This document shows positions 7,779-17,936 of a stretch of 64,000 nt of DNA, piece by piece. The notes beneath the pieces were generated by a model. That model was given only the letters and a program-made list of their open reading frames with translations, did not search any database and had not been told where the DNA came from. This DNA is from JBBSNV01 sp964458605 (GTDB lineage: Bacteria > Pseudomonadota > Alphaproteobacteria > Reyranellales > JAQSWP01): contig CAYWLS010000018.1 of assembly GCA_964458605.1 (NCBI GenBank), forward strand, positions 1 through 64,000, in the 5' to 3' direction. The translations under genes and the position numbers were made by a program. Each line of letters starts with the position of its first letter. Position 1 is the first letter of the stretch.

Positions 7779-8759
7779 ATGTATCTGGTCACCGGCGGCG
7801 CGGGCTTCATCGGCCTCAATCTTGTCATCGCCCTGCAGGCGCGCAAGGCGCAAGGCGTCGCGGTGTGCGACCGGCTCGACCATCCCGCCAAGCGCCAGGC
7901 GTTGGCCGCCAATCCGCCGGCGGCGACGATAGAGCCCGAGGCCTTGCGCCAGTTCCTCGAAGCGCGCGGCGGCGAGATCGAAGCCGTGTTCCATCTCGGC
8001 GCCATCTCTTCGACCACCGAGACCGACTGGGCCAAGCTGCAGCACAACAATATCGACACCACCCTGATGCTGTTCCGCTGGTGCGCCCGCCATCGCGTGC
8101 CGCTGGTCTATGCCTCATCCGCCGCCACCTATGGCGACGGGCGCCACGGCTTCGACGACGACAACGACCTGGCGGCGCTGCGCCGGCTGGAACCCCAGAA
8201 CCTCTATGGCCGCTCCAAGCACGAGACCGATCTGGCGATCCTCGCCATGGTCGGAGCCGGCGAGCCCGCCCCGCCGCGCTGGAGCGGGCTGAAATTCTTC
8301 AACGTCTACGGCCCGCACGAGGCGCACAAGGGCGAGCAGCGCTCGATCGTCGCCAAGCTCCACGAGCAGATCGAGGCCACCGGCCGGGCGCGGCTGTTCC
8401 GCTCCCACGATCCGGCCTATCCCGATGGCGGCCAGTTGCGCGACTTCGTCTGGGTCGGCGACTGCGTCGAGGTGATGTTGTGGCTGCATGATCGGCAGGC
8501 CTCGTGCGGCCTGCTCAATGTCGGCACCGGCCAGGCACGCTCCTTCGCCGACATGGCGGCCGCCACCTTCGCGGCGATGGGTCGCGCGCCGGCGATCGAC
8601 TTCGTCGACATGCCGATGGCGCTGCGCGGCCAATACCAGTATTACACCCAGGCCAACATGGCGCGGCTGCGCGCGGCGGGCTATGCCCGCCCCTTCACCT
8701 CGATCGAGGACGGCGTGCGGCGCTATGTCTGCGACTACCTGGCCAAGGACGCCTCCTGA
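7779..8759 (+). CDS. hldD: ADP-L-glycero-D-manno-heptose 6-epimerase
   Basis: Extended SDR epimerase of 326 residues that makes the ADP-L,D-heptose precursor of lipopolysaccharide core. The NAD-binding motif TGGAGFIG is at the N-terminus. The catalytic triad region contains SSAATYG and YGRSKHETD (Tyr and Lys), and FNVYGPHE is the substrate-binding signature. ATG at 7779 was chosen; a GTG two codons earlier is possible. Other core LPS genes are absent here. It sits between ubiK and lgt, genes that I recall as close neighbours in related genomes. Confidence 0.9.
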   Translation: MYLVTGGAGFIGLNLVIALQARKAQGVAVCDRLDHPAKRQALAANPPAATIEPEALRQFLEARGGEIEAVFHLGAISSTTETDWAKLQHNNIDTTLMLFRWCARHRVPLVYASSAATYGDGRHGFDDDNDLAALRRLEPQNLYGRSKHETDLAILAMVGAGEPAPPRWSGLKFFNVYGPHEAHKGEQRSIVAKLHEQIEATGRARLFRSHDPAYPDGGQLRDFVWVGDCVEVMLWLHDRQASCGLLNVGTGQARSFADMAAATFAAMGRAPAIDFVDMPMALRGQYQYYTQANMARLRAAGYARPFTSIEDGVRRYVCDYLAKDAS

Positions 8760-8791
8760 CGGCGCAAGGAAAAGGATAGAACGCCCGCATC

Positions 8792-9664
8792 ATGGTGCCG
8801 CTGCTCATCCAATATCCCGATATCGGTTCGGTGCTGGTCCAGATCGGCCCGATCTCGATCCGCTATTACGCGCTGGCCTATATCGCCGGCCTGCTGCTGG
8901 GCTGGTGGTTCGCCAAGCGCCTGTGCCGGCAGCCCCCGCACGTCATCGCGCCGGAGAAGTTCGACGACTTCCTGCTGTGGGCGGCGGCCGGCGTGGTGCT
9001 GGGCGGACGGCTGGGCTACGTGCTGTTCTACAAGCCGGTCGAATTCTTCGCCAATCCGGTGACGATCTTCGAGATCTGGCACGGCGGCATGTCGTTCCAT
9101 GGCGGGCTGCTGGGCGTGATCCTGGCCATCATCCTGTTCAGTTGGCGCCAGGGCCTGCTGGGCGCGCCGCGCAGCCAGCCCAATCTGTGGGCCTTCGCCG
9201 ATATCTGCGCCGCCGCCACGCCGCCGGGCCTGTTCTTCGGCCGCATCGCCAATTTCATCAACGGCGAGCTGTGGGGCCGGCCGACCGACGTTCCCTGGGC
9301 GATGATCTTCCCGGCCGATCCCAGCGCCCTGCCGCGCCATCCCAGCCAACTCTACCAGGCGTTCTTCGAGGGCATCGCGCTGTGGAGCCTGCTGCTGGTC
9401 GCGATCTACGTGTTCAAGGCACGCCACCGGCCCGGACTGGTGGCCGGATTGTTCCTGGTCGGATACGCCGTCGCCCGCTCGACCGGCGAACTGTTCCGCG
9501 AGCCCGACTCGTTCATGGGCTTCATCTGGGGACCGCTCACCATGGGCCAGTTGCTGTCCCTGCCGCCGCTGCTGTTCGGCGGCTGGATGATCTGGCGCGC
9601 CCTGACCGGCCCGGTACTGACCGGCCCGGTACTGACCGGCCCGGTACTGACCGACAGGCCGTGA
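8792..9664 (+). CDS. lgt: Phosphatidylglycerol-prolipoprotein diacylglyceryl transferase
   Basis: Inner-membrane enzyme that adds diacylglycerol to the lipobox cysteine of prolipoproteins. It has 290 residues, about seven membrane spans, the conserved HGGMSFHGG catalytic region and the signature GRIANFINGELWGRPTD. The last about 20 residues are a three-fold TGPVL repeat encoded by a 15-bp minisatellite, outside the conserved fold. The stop overlaps the next gene's GTG (GTGA). Confidence 0.96.
   Translation: MVPLLIQYPDIGSVLVQIGPISIRYYALAYIAGLLLGWWFAKRLCRQPPHVIAPEKFDDFLLWAAAGVVLGGRLGYVLFYKPVEFFANPVTIFEIWHGGMSFHGGLLGVILAIILFSWRQGLLGAPRSQPNLWAFADICAAATPPGLFFGRIANFINGELWGRPTDVPWAMIFPADPSALPRHPSQLYQAFFEGIALWSLLLVAIYVFKARHRPGLVAGLFLVGYAVARSTGELFREPDSFMGFIWGPLTMGQLLSLPPLLFGGWMIWRALTGPVLTGPVLTGPVLTDRP
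9602..9652 (+). repeat. 15-bp in-frame minisatellite at the 3' end of lgt
   Basis: The 15-bp unit CTGACCGGCCCGGTA occurs at 9602, 9617 and 9632, with a partial fourth copy from 9647. It encodes repeats of LTGPV and ends just before the lgt stop and the start of the next gene. The period is a multiple of three, so unit gain or loss keeps the frame. Confidence 0.9.
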
Positions 9665-10755
9665 GCGCACTGAAGCAACGACTGATCGCGCGTATCCGGC
9701 GGCTGGGGCCGATCACCGTCGCCGACTACATGGCCGAGTGCCTGACCGGCGCGCGCACGAGTTACTATCGCAGCGGCGATCCGCTGGGTCGCGGCGGCGA
9801 CTTCGTCACCGCGCCGGAGATCAGCCAGATGTTCGGCGAGCTGATCGGCGCCTGGCTGGCCGAGCGCTGGCAGGCGCTGGGTTCGCCGCCCCGCGTCGTG
9901 CTGGCGGAGCTGGGCCCCGGCCGCGGCAGCCTGATGGCCGACGCGCTGCGCGCCACGCGCCGGCTGGCCGGCTTTCACGACGCGATCGCGCTGCATCTGG
10001 TGGAGATCAACGAGACCTTGCGCGCACGCCAGGCCGAGGCCATCGCCGCGGTGGCGCCGCAGCTCCGGCCGCGCTGGCATGCCGGCTTCGCCGATCTGCC
10101 GTCGGGCGACGCACCGCTGCTGCTGGTGGCCAACGAATTCTTCGACGCCCTGCCGATCCGCCAGTTGCAACGCACGCCGACCGACTGGCGCGAGCGCATG
10201 ATCGATGCCGACGAGCAGGACGCGCTGCGCTTCGTGCTGGCGCCCGGCCCCTCGCCGCTGGCTGCCCTGCTGCCGGCCGACACGCAAGCGGCGCGACCGG
10301 CCGACGTCGCCGAGATCTCGACCGCCTCGCTGGCGCTGATGCAGGCCATCGCCGAACGCATCGTTTCCCATCGCGGCGCCGCCCTGATCGTGGACTATGG
10401 CCGTAGCGGCGCGCTGGGCATGAGCCTGCAGGCGGTGGCCGGCCATCGCCGCGCCGAGCCGCTGGACGCGCCCGGCCAGGCCGATCTCTCGGCGCTGGTC
10501 GATTTCGGCGCCCTCGCCCGCGTCGCCCGGCAGGCCGGCGCCGCTGCCTGGGGTCCGGTCGGCCAGGGCGAATTGCTTACCGCGCTGGGCATCGGACTGC
10601 GCGCCCAGGCGCTGAAGGCGCGGACCGGCGTCCAGGGCGCCGCCGCGGTCGACGCGGCGCGGACACGCTTGATCGCGCCCGACCAAATGGGCACCTTGTT
10701 CAAAGCCCTGGCCGTGACCGACCGCGCCCAAACGGCGCCCGCCGGCTTCGCCTGA
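9661..10755 (+). CDS. SAM-dependent methyltransferase, MidA/NDUFAF7 family
   Basis: Class I methyltransferase of 364 residues. Mitochondrial NDUFAF7 dimethylates an arginine of complex I subunit NDUFS2 during assembly. Visible features are ITVADYMAECL, GRGGDFVTAPEISQMFGELI, the SAM-binding motif VLAELGPGRGSLMAD and NEFFDALP. The GTG start at 9661 overlaps the lgt stop by 4 bp, implying translational coupling. pgeF follows after 23 bp. Complex I genes are not in the window. Confidence 0.9.
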   Translation: MSALKQRLIARIRRLGPITVADYMAECLTGARTSYYRSGDPLGRGGDFVTAPEISQMFGELIGAWLAERWQALGSPPRVVLAELGPGRGSLMADALRATRRLAGFHDAIALHLVEINETLRARQAEAIAAVAPQLRPRWHAGFADLPSGDAPLLLVANEFFDALPIRQLQRTPTDWRERMIDADEQDALRFVLAPGPSPLAALLPADTQAARPADVAEISTASLALMQAIAERIVSHRGAALIVDYGRSGALGMSLQAVAGHRRAEPLDAPGQADLSALVDFGALARVARQAGAAAWGPVGQGELLTALGIGLRAQALKARTGVQGAAAVDAARTRLIAPDQMGTLFKALAVTDRAQTAPAGFA

Positions 10756-10778
10756 CCGTCAACCGAGCGCGAGACAAG

Positions 10779-11573
10779 ATGCCGGATCCGCAGCCGCCCA
10801 CCCGCGCCATCGCCGGCGCCGCGCTGTTCGCCAGCAGCGGCGTGCGTCACGGCTTCTTCACCCGCCATGGCGGCACCAGCGCACCGCCGTTCAATTCGCT
10901 CAATTGCGGGCTGGGCTCGGGCGACGACCGCGAACACGTGATCGAAAACCGCGCCCGCGCCGCACGCCATTTCGGACTCGAGCCGCGCCAGCTAGTGACC
11001 TGCCACCAGTCGCACACCGCCGATGTGGTGACCGTCACCGAAACCTGGACCGCCGCCCAAGCGCCGCGCGCCGATGCCATGGTCACCGACCGCAACGGCA
11101 TCATGCTGGGCATCCTGGCGGCCGATTGCGCGCCGGTGCTGCTGGCCGATTCGCAAAGCCGCGTGATCGGCGCGGCGCATGCCGGCTGGCGGGGCGCGCT
11201 GGGCGGCGTGGTCGAGAACACGGTGGCGGCGATGGAGAGATTGGGCGCCCGGCGCCAGCACATCGTGGCCGCGATCGGGCCCTGCATCGCCCAGGCCTCC
11301 TACGAGGTCGGCGCGGATTTCGCGCCGCCCTTCCTGCGCCAGCATGCCGACAACGCGCGCTTCTTCGCGCCGGGCCAGCGGCCGGGCAAGCTGCAGTTCG
11401 ATCTGCCGGGCTACATACTGGACCGCCTCGAGCGGCTGGGCGTGGCGCAGGCCGACGCCACCGGCCACGACACCCTGGCCGAGGAGGCCGATTTCTTCAG
11501 CTACCGGCGCGCCACCTTGCGCGGCGAGAAGGACTACGGCCGGCTGATCTCGGCCATCGTGCTGGTGGAATAG
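10779..11573 (+). CDS. pgeF: Peptidoglycan editing factor PgeF (YfiH/laccase-domain family)
   Basis: Protein of 264 residues of the multicopper-polyphenol-oxidase-like YfiH family; members act as purine nucleoside phosphorylases and help prevent wrong amino acids entering peptidoglycan stem peptides. The metal-binding motifs CHQSHTADV, AADCAPVLL and AHAGWRGALGG are present, as is IGPCI. It follows the MidA gene by 23 bp, a common alphaproteobacterial order. Confidence 0.92.
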   Translation: MPDPQPPTRAIAGAALFASSGVRHGFFTRHGGTSAPPFNSLNCGLGSGDDREHVIENRARAARHFGLEPRQLVTCHQSHTADVVTVTETWTAAQAPRADAMVTDRNGIMLGILAADCAPVLLADSQSRVIGAAHAGWRGALGGVVENTVAAMERLGARRQHIVAAIGPCIAQASYEVGADFAPPFLRQHADNARFFAPGQRPGKLQFDLPGYILDRLERLGVAQADATGHDTLAEEADFFSYRRATLRGEKDYGRLISAIVLVE

Positions 11574-11575
11574 CG

Positions 11576-11644
11576 ATGCCCTATACCATCATGTTCATGA
11601 CGATCTGCCTGCTCGGCCTGCTGGTGAGTTGTGCCATCCTCTAG
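11576..11644 (+). CDS. Possible 22-residue hydrophobic peptide
   Basis: An ATG two bases after the pgeF stop opens a 22-codon frame, MPYTIMFMTICLLGLLVSCA plus two residues, almost entirely hydrophobic like one membrane segment or a tiny lipoprotein. Its stop codon overlaps the beginning of the lipoprotein gene that starts at 11631. It may be a leader ORF giving translational coupling, or chance. No homologue is known to me. Confidence 0.3.
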   Translation: MPYTIMFMTICLLGLLVSCAIL

Positions 11645-12713
11645 TTGCGTCGGCCGGCTGCTGTCGATTCTGGCGCTGCTCGCGCTTGCCGGGTGCGGCG
11701 ACCTGCCCCGGCCATTCCAGCCGGAAGGGAAATATCTGCCGATCGTGCGGCCGGTCAGTCCCCAGGCGGCGGAACTGCTGCGCGAGCGCAACAGCGTGAT
11801 GATCCAGGACATCGCCAATGCGCCGGGGCCGGGCGGCGCGCGCCTGGCCGCGGCCATGGCGGTGGCGCTGCGCGACCAGGGCATCGCCGCTGACGTGGTG
11901 CCCAGCGGCGACGGCTTCACTCTGGCAGGCATTGCCGACATCAAGCCCTTTTCCAACGACATCGAGGTGCGCATCACCTGGTACGTGCTGGACGACAAGG
12001 GCTTGCGCGTCGGCCAGCAGGAACAGATCACGCGCGGGCGCCTGGAGGACTGGCAGGACGGCAACGACCGGTTGCTGTCACGCATCGCCCTGCAAGGGGC
12101 GCCGCAACTGGCGCGCCTGTTCGGTTCGCTGTCCGCCGGCGCGCCGGCGCAACCACAAACCACCGCACCCGATCGGGCCCGGCCGGCCGCTGCCCCCACC
12201 GCGCCGGCTGGCGCGACGCCACCGGCCAGTGCGGAAAAGACCCCGCCCGCCAAGCCTGGCGCGCCGGCGGCAGGCAACGTCGCCGCCGCTTCGCCCGCCA
12301 AGCCGCCCTTGCCGGCCGCGCCGCCGCCGCCATCGCCCAGCACGCCGCTGGGCTTCAGCGTGGCCAAGGTCGGCGGCGCGCCGGGCGACGGCAACGACAG
12401 CTTGACCGCCGGCATGCGCCTGGCGCTGGGGCGGCGCGGCTTCACCTTGTTCGCCAGGCCCGACAACACCACTTTCGTCATCTCCGGCGCGGTGACGCTG
12501 GCCCCGTTCGACGCCGAACGCGAGAAGATCACGATCGTCTGGACAGTGTTCGATCCCAGCCACAAGAAGATGGGCGACATCGAACAGTCCAACGTCATCC
12601 CCAAGGGCTCGCTGAACGGCGCCTGGGGCGGCGTGGCCAAGGAGATCACCGTGGCGGCCGCCGAAGGCCTGCTCAATCTGCTGGGCCGGGTCTACAGCCA
12701 GAGCAAGCAATGA
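11631..12713 (+). CDS. Putative lipoprotein with Pro/Ala-rich linker
   Basis: A 360-residue protein of unknown function. A GTG start gives a signal peptide ending in the lipobox LALAGC (about 17-22), so it is likely a lipoprotein. A globular part (about 23-165) is joined by a Pro/Ala-rich linker (about 170-240) to a second globular part containing TAGMRLALGRRGF. Both halves contain related elements (DIEVRITWYVLDDKG and REKITIVWTVFDPS), suggesting an internal duplication. Its end overlaps the next start (ATGA). Confidence 0.75.
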   Translation: MPSSSCVGRLLSILALLALAGCGDLPRPFQPEGKYLPIVRPVSPQAAELLRERNSVMIQDIANAPGPGGARLAAAMAVALRDQGIAADVVPSGDGFTLAGIADIKPFSNDIEVRITWYVLDDKGLRVGQQEQITRGRLEDWQDGNDRLLSRIALQGAPQLARLFGSLSAGAPAQPQTTAPDRARPAAAPTAPAGATPPASAEKTPPAKPGAPAAGNVAAASPAKPPLPAAPPPPSPSTPLGFSVAKVGGAPGDGNDSLTAGMRLALGRRGFTLFARPDNTTFVISGAVTLAPFDAEREKITIVWTVFDPSHKKMGDIEQSNVIPKGSLNGAWGGVAKEITVAAAEGLLNLLGRVYSQSKQ

Positions 12714-13279
12714 GCGCCGTCAAACCTGCCTGGCTCGATCCCTGGCTCGGCAAGCTGCTGCGCGCGGACCAGGCGCTACCGGTCGTCGCCGCCGAGCGTA
12801 CCGCGCACCAGCAGCATCGCCGCCTGCAAGTCGCCGCGGCGATCCTGCTGGCGGCGCTGATGGTGCTGTTGGCGACAGCGCTGCTTGTTTTCGGCCCCGG
12901 CCAGGCGCCGACCACAGCGCTGTTCCTGGAAGTGGTGGTGGCGCTGCCGCTGATCGTCGCCGCCCTGTTCTACGGCGCACTCTACGTCACCCTGGTGCGC
13001 GGCAATCGCGACGACGGCGATCATCCCTGGCGCTATGTCGCCAGCGCCACGGGATTGCGCATCGAGCGCAGCAACGGCGCCAGGATTCACGACGGCGCGT
13101 GGCGCGACTGGCATTTCGTCGGCTACCGCCACATCACCGTCAAGCGACAGCGCAGCATCACCGGGCTCGAGCTGTCGTTGAACGGCGAGGCGCTGACCAT
13201 CGACCTCAACCGCGTTCCCGGCGGACCGGCGCTGGTGCGCGCGGTGGTGCAGCAGCTGGCGGCCGAAGCCGCCCGATAG
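12710..13279 (+). CDS. Membrane protein with two transmembrane segments, unknown function
   Basis: A 189-residue protein. Two hydrophobic helices (about 40-62 and 70-95) are followed by a soluble domain of about 90 residues (YVASATGLRIERSNGARI, LELSLNGEALTIDL) that looks PH-like or similar to membrane-associated beta-rich domains. Its ATG overlaps the lipoprotein stop, so the two are coupled. Its TAG stop abuts the stop of the converging methyltransferase (TAGCTA). I do not recognise the family. Confidence 0.7.
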   Translation: MSAVKPAWLDPWLGKLLRADQALPVVAAERTAHQQHRRLQVAAAILLAALMVLLATALLVFGPGQAPTTALFLEVVVALPLIVAALFYGALYVTLVRGNRDDGDHPWRYVASATGLRIERSNGARIHDGAWRDWHFVGYRHITVKRQRSITGLELSLNGEALTIDLNRVPGGPALVRAVVQQLAAEAAR

Positions 13280-14161
13280 CTATTCGATCGGCCGCAGGGT
13301 CAGCCGCAGCAGGTTGATGTTGCCGGTCAGGAAGCCATAGGCCGACAGCTTGAGATAGCGCTCGTAGCGCTGCACCTGCTCGGGCCCGACCAGATCGATC
13401 GCTTCCTTGCGACGGGCGCGCAGATTGTTGGCCCAGGTCTCGCAGGTGCGCGCATAGTGGAGACGGTCGTTGCGCACCATGACGATCTCGAACAGCCCCT
13501 CGCAGGCCAGCACGATCTCCTCCAGCCGGGGCAGATCCGAATCGGGGAAGATCTGGCTCATCAGCTTGACGTTGGGATCGTCGCGCCGCAGCTTGCCGTA
13601 GGCGATGCTCTGCAGCGACATGCCGCCATTGGGATCGAGCCAGCGCCGGCAGTTGCCGAAAAAGTGCCTGTAGATGGCGATCTTGGCGGCGGCATCGTCG
13701 TCGGGCTTGGTGAAATGCTCGAACGCGCCGATCGAGATGATCGAATCGTAGGGTGCGGCCGGCCGGTGATCGGCCCAGCTCTCCAGCCGGATCTCCAGCT
13801 TGGGATTGGCCTGGGCGCGGATCGCCGCCGCCTGGGCCTCGCTCAAGGTCAGACCGACGCCCTGGGCCACGCCCGGCAGCGCCGCGCAGGCCTTCAGGGT
13901 GGCGCCCCAGCCGCAGCCGATGTCCAGCACGCGCCGGGCACGCTCGACCCCGGCGGATTTCAGATGCCAGGCGATCTTGTTGTGCTGGGCCCATTCCAGG
14001 TCGCGGGCGTCGTCCGGACCGTCCCACAGGGCCGAGGAATAGGTCATGGTGGGATCGAGCCACAACGCATAGAAGGCGTTGCCCACGTCGTAATGGGCCT
14101 GGATGGCGGCGGCGGAGGCGCCTTGAGCCTGCGACGATGAATCGGGCGCGGATGAACTCAC
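13280..14161 (-). CDS. SAM-dependent methyltransferase, cyclopropane-fatty-acid synthase family
   Basis: A 293-residue protein with the CFA/mycolic-acid cyclopropane synthase layout: AHYDVGNAFYALWLDPTMTYS, SAM motif VLDIGCGWGATLK, GLTLSEAQ and SIGAFEHF. It lacks the N-terminal domain of full-length Cfa, so a small-molecule or lipid methyltransferase is as likely as cyclopropanation. GTG at 14161 was chosen because AGGGA precedes it; longer in-frame starts have no clear site. Confidence 0.85.
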   Translation of the reverse strand: MSSSAPDSSSQAQGASAAAIQAHYDVGNAFYALWLDPTMTYSSALWDGPDDARDLEWAQHNKIAWHLKSAGVERARRVLDIGCGWGATLKACAALPGVAQGVGLTLSEAQAAAIRAQANPKLEIRLESWADHRPAAPYDSIISIGAFEHFTKPDDDAAAKIAIYRHFFGNCRRWLDPNGGMSLQSIAYGKLRRDDPNVKLMSQIFPDSDLPRLEEIVLACEGLFEIVMVRNDRLHYARTCETWANNLRARRKEAIDLVGPEQVQRYERYLKLSAYGFLTGNINLLRLTLRPIE

Positions 14162-14373
14162 GATTGTCCCTCGATGGGCGGCGCGGGGGCCGCGATTTTG
14201 CCGGGGCCGGCATCCTATATCGCCGCTGCACGGCATGTTTACAGAAATTGGTCGGGTTGATAGATTGCGCCGCGCGTTGCGGGGACGGCGCGTTAAGTAT
14301 CTGATTTCAATTGCAATTCCGGACGGCTGGGGCGCGTAAGGCCGGCCCTGGAGCTAGCGTCGAGGATCGGGGC

Positions 14374-15306
<933 letters not shown>

Positions 15307-15415
15307 GCAAGGAATTTGAAGCTTTCGCGTCGCCGGCACCCCTGGAGGCCGGGACGGAAAACGGCGGGAGGAATGGTCCAACCGCCGAACATCGCTTGGA
15401 CTTAAGGAGTCTGTC

Positions 15416-16144
15416 ATGAGCGAACTCGTCAATCTGGTCGCGCAAGCGCGACCCCGGGCCGGAAAGGGGGCCGCCCGGGCCGTCCGTCGCGCCGGGTACA
15501 TCCCGGCCGTGATTTACGGCGCCAAGGAACCCCCGTTGCTGATCGCGGTCGAGCCCAAGGAAGTGACCAGGCAGCTGCATCGCCCCGGCTTCTTCACCCG
15601 TCGCATGAACGTGACGGTGGACGGCCAGGTGCACATGGTGCTGCCGCGCGACGTCCAGCTCGAGCCGCTGAAGGACCGGCCGGTGCATTTCGACTTCCTG
15701 CGCATTTCGGCGGAAGCGATCATCGAGGTGCAGATCCCGGTGGTGTTCCTCAACGACAGCGCCGCGCCGGGCATCAAGCGCGGCGGCGTGCTGAACATCG
15801 TGCGCCACGACGTGGGCGTGCGCTGCCGCGCCGATTCCATCCCCGACAAGATCGAGATCGATCTGACCGGCCTGGACATCGGCGACTCGGTGCATATCAG
15901 CTCGGTCAAGCTGCCCAACGGCGTGGTGCCGGTGATTCGCCAGCGCGACTTCACCATCGCCACCATCGCACCGCCGACCGTGATCCGCGACACCGAAGCG
16001 GCGCCGCAGGCGGCCGCGGCGGCGGCGGGCGCCACGGGCGCACCGGCGGCGGGCGCCACCGGCACGGCGGCCCCGGCGGCCGGCGCGGCGGTGGCTCCGG
16101 CGGCGGGCGCCAAGGGCGCGCCGGCGGCGGGCGGCAAGAAGTAA
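15416..16144 (+). CDS. rplY: 50S ribosomal protein L25 (general stress protein Ctc)
   Basis: 5S rRNA-binding ribosomal protein of 242 residues, the long Ctc form. The L25 domain (about 1-95: RPRAGKGAARAVRRAGYIPAV, VLPRDVQLEPLKDRPVHFDF) is followed by the TL5/CTC beta domain (about 96-185). The last about 55 residues are a low-complexity Ala/Gly/Pro tail ending in GGKK. A strong AAGGAG site precedes ATG. pth follows. Confidence 0.95.
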   Translation: MSELVNLVAQARPRAGKGAARAVRRAGYIPAVIYGAKEPPLLIAVEPKEVTRQLHRPGFFTRRMNVTVDGQVHMVLPRDVQLEPLKDRPVHFDFLRISAEAIIEVQIPVVFLNDSAAPGIKRGGVLNIVRHDVGVRCRADSIPDKIEIDLTGLDIGDSVHISSVKLPNGVVPVIRQRDFTIATIAPPTVIRDTEAAPQAAAAAAGATGAPAAGATGTAAPAAGAAVAPAAGAKGAPAAGGKK

Positions 16145-16183
16145 GCGGCTCCCGGATCACCGGGCGACGCGAGCTTCCCCGCC

Positions 16184-16816
16184 ATGCTGCTGTTGGTCGG
16201 GCTCGGCAATCCGGGCGCGCGCTACCAGGGCAATCGGCACAATATCGGCTTCATGGCGGTGGACGAAATCGTCCGCCGCCATGGCTTTTCGGCCTGGAAG
16301 AAGCGCTTCCAGGGCGAGGTCGCCGAAGGAACCCTGGGCAGCGAACGCGTGCTGGCGCTGAAGCCGCAAACCTTCATGAACGAATCGGGCCGCGCCGTCG
16401 GCGAGGCGGCGCGCTTCTTCAAGCTCGACCCGAAGGACGTCGTCGTGCTGTACGACGAGCTCGATCTGGCCCCCGGCAAGGTGCGGGTCAAGACCGGCGG
16501 CGGCAGCGCCGGCCATAACGGCATCCGCTCGATCGACGCCCATCTGGGCGCCGAGTTCCGCCGCGTGCGGCTGGGCATCGGCCATCCCGGCGACAAGAAG
16601 CTGGTGATGCACTACGTGCTGTCCGATTTCGACCGCGAGCTGGACGGCTGGCTGAGGCCGACGCTCGACGCGGTGGCCGACGCCGCGCCGCTGCTGGCGC
16701 AAGGCGACGACGCCAAATTCATGACCCGGGTGGCGCTGCTGACCAATCCGCCGCCCGACAAGTCGCAACAGGACAAGCCCATCCAGGGCAAATCGAACAA
16801 GACGCCGCCCAAGTGA
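16184..16816 (+). CDS. pth: Peptidyl-tRNA hydrolase
   Basis: Recycles tRNA from prematurely released peptidyl-tRNA. It has 210 residues. Active-site H19 is in [37 protein letters not shown] (the catalytic-dyad Asp) and [13 protein letters not shown] are all conserved. The C-terminus has a Lys/Gln-rich extension ([20 protein letters not shown]). It lies between rplY and ychF in a conserved order. Confidence 0.97.
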   Translation: MLLLVGLGNPGARYQGNRHNIGFMAVDEIVRRHGFSAWKKRFQGEVAEGTLGSERVLALKPQTFMNESGRAVGEAARFFKLDPKDVVVLYDELDLAPGKVRVKTGGGSAGHNGIRSIDAHLGAEFRRVRLGIGHPGDKKLVMHYVLSDFDRELDGWLRPTLDAVADAAPLLAQGDDAKFMTRVALLTNPPPDKSQQDKPIQGKSNKTPPK

Positions 16817-16835
16817 CAGCGGCCCGGAGCAAGCG

Positions 16836-17936
16836 ATGGGATTCAAATGCGGCATCGTCGGTCTGCCCAATGTCGGCAAATCGACCCTGTTCAACGCGCT
16901 GACCGCGACCCAGGCGGCCGAGGCGGCCAACTATCCGTTCTGCACCATCGAGCCCAATGTCGGCCGCGTCTCGGTGCCCGATGCCCGGCTCGACAGGCTG
17001 GCGGCGCTGGCCAAGTCGGCCAAGACCATCGCCACCCAGCTCGAATTCGTCGACATCGCCGGCCTGGTCAAGGGCGCCAGCAAGGGCGAAGGCCTGGGCA
17101 ACCAGTTCCTGGGCCATATCCGCGAGGTCGACGCCATCGCCCATGTGCTGCGCTGCTTCGAGGACGACGACATCACCCATGTCGCCGGCAACGTCGATCC
17201 GCTGCGCGACGCGGAGATCATCGACACCGAACTGATGCTGGCCGATCTCGACAGCCAGGAGAAGCGCCTGCCCAACCTGCAGAAGAAGGCCAAGGGCGGC
17301 GACAAGGAAGCGGCCGCCGAGGCGCCGATCGTCGAGCGCGTGGTCAAGGCCCTGCAGGACGGCAAGGCGGCGCGGGCGCTGGAAATCTCCGCCGAGGAAC
17401 GGCCGATCTTCAACCGCCTGCAACTGCTCACCGCCAAGCCGGTGATGTATGTGTGCAACGTCGCCGAAAGCGAAGCCGCCACCGGCAACGCGCAGACCGC
17501 CAGGGTCGAGGCCATGGCCAGGGCGCAGGGCGCCACGGTGGTAATCATCTCCGCCGCCATCGAAGCGGAGGTGGCCCAGCTCGCCGATCCGGCCGAGAAG
17601 CAGGAATTCCTCGAGAGCCTGGGCCTGAAGGAGACCGGCCTGGCCCGGGTCATCGCCTCGGGCTATGCGCTGCTCGACCTGGTGACGTTTTTCACCGTCG
17701 GACCCAAGGAGGCGCGCGCCTGGACGGTGCGCCGCGGCGCCAAGGCGCCGGAGGCGGCCGGCGTGATCCACACCGATTTCGAGAAGGGCTTCATCCGCGC
17801 CGAGACCATCGCCTACGACGACTACGTTTCCGGCGGCGGCGAGTCCGGCGCCCGCGAAGCGGGCAAGCTGCGCCTGGAAGGCAAGGACTACACCGTCCAG
17901 GACGGCGACATCTTTCACTTCCGCTTCAACGTGTAG
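16836..17936 (+). CDS. ychF: Redox-regulated ATPase YchF (Obg family)
   Basis: P-loop NTPase of 366 residues associated with ribosomes. G1 GLPNVGKSTLFN, G3 DIAGLVKGAS and the C-terminal TGS domain (about 280-366, ending DGDIFHFRFNV) are present. The G4 position reads CNVAE rather than NKxD, the change that gives YchF its ATP preference. The TAG stop is also the first three bases of a palindromic repeat. Confidence 0.96.
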   Translation: MGFKCGIVGLPNVGKSTLFNALTATQAAEAANYPFCTIEPNVGRVSVPDARLDRLAALAKSAKTIATQLEFVDIAGLVKGASKGEGLGNQFLGHIREVDAIAHVLRCFEDDDITHVAGNVDPLRDAEIIDTELMLADLDSQEKRLPNLQKKAKGGDKEAAAEAPIVERVVKALQDGKAARALEISAEERPIFNRLQLLTAKPVMYVCNVAESEAATGNAQTARVEAMARAQGATVVIISAAIEAEVAQLADPAEKQEFLESLGLKETGLARVIASGYALLDLVTFFTVGPKEARAWTVRRGAKAPEAAGVIHTDFEKGFIRAETIAYDDYVSGGGESGAREAGKLRLEGKDYTVQDGDIFHFRFNV

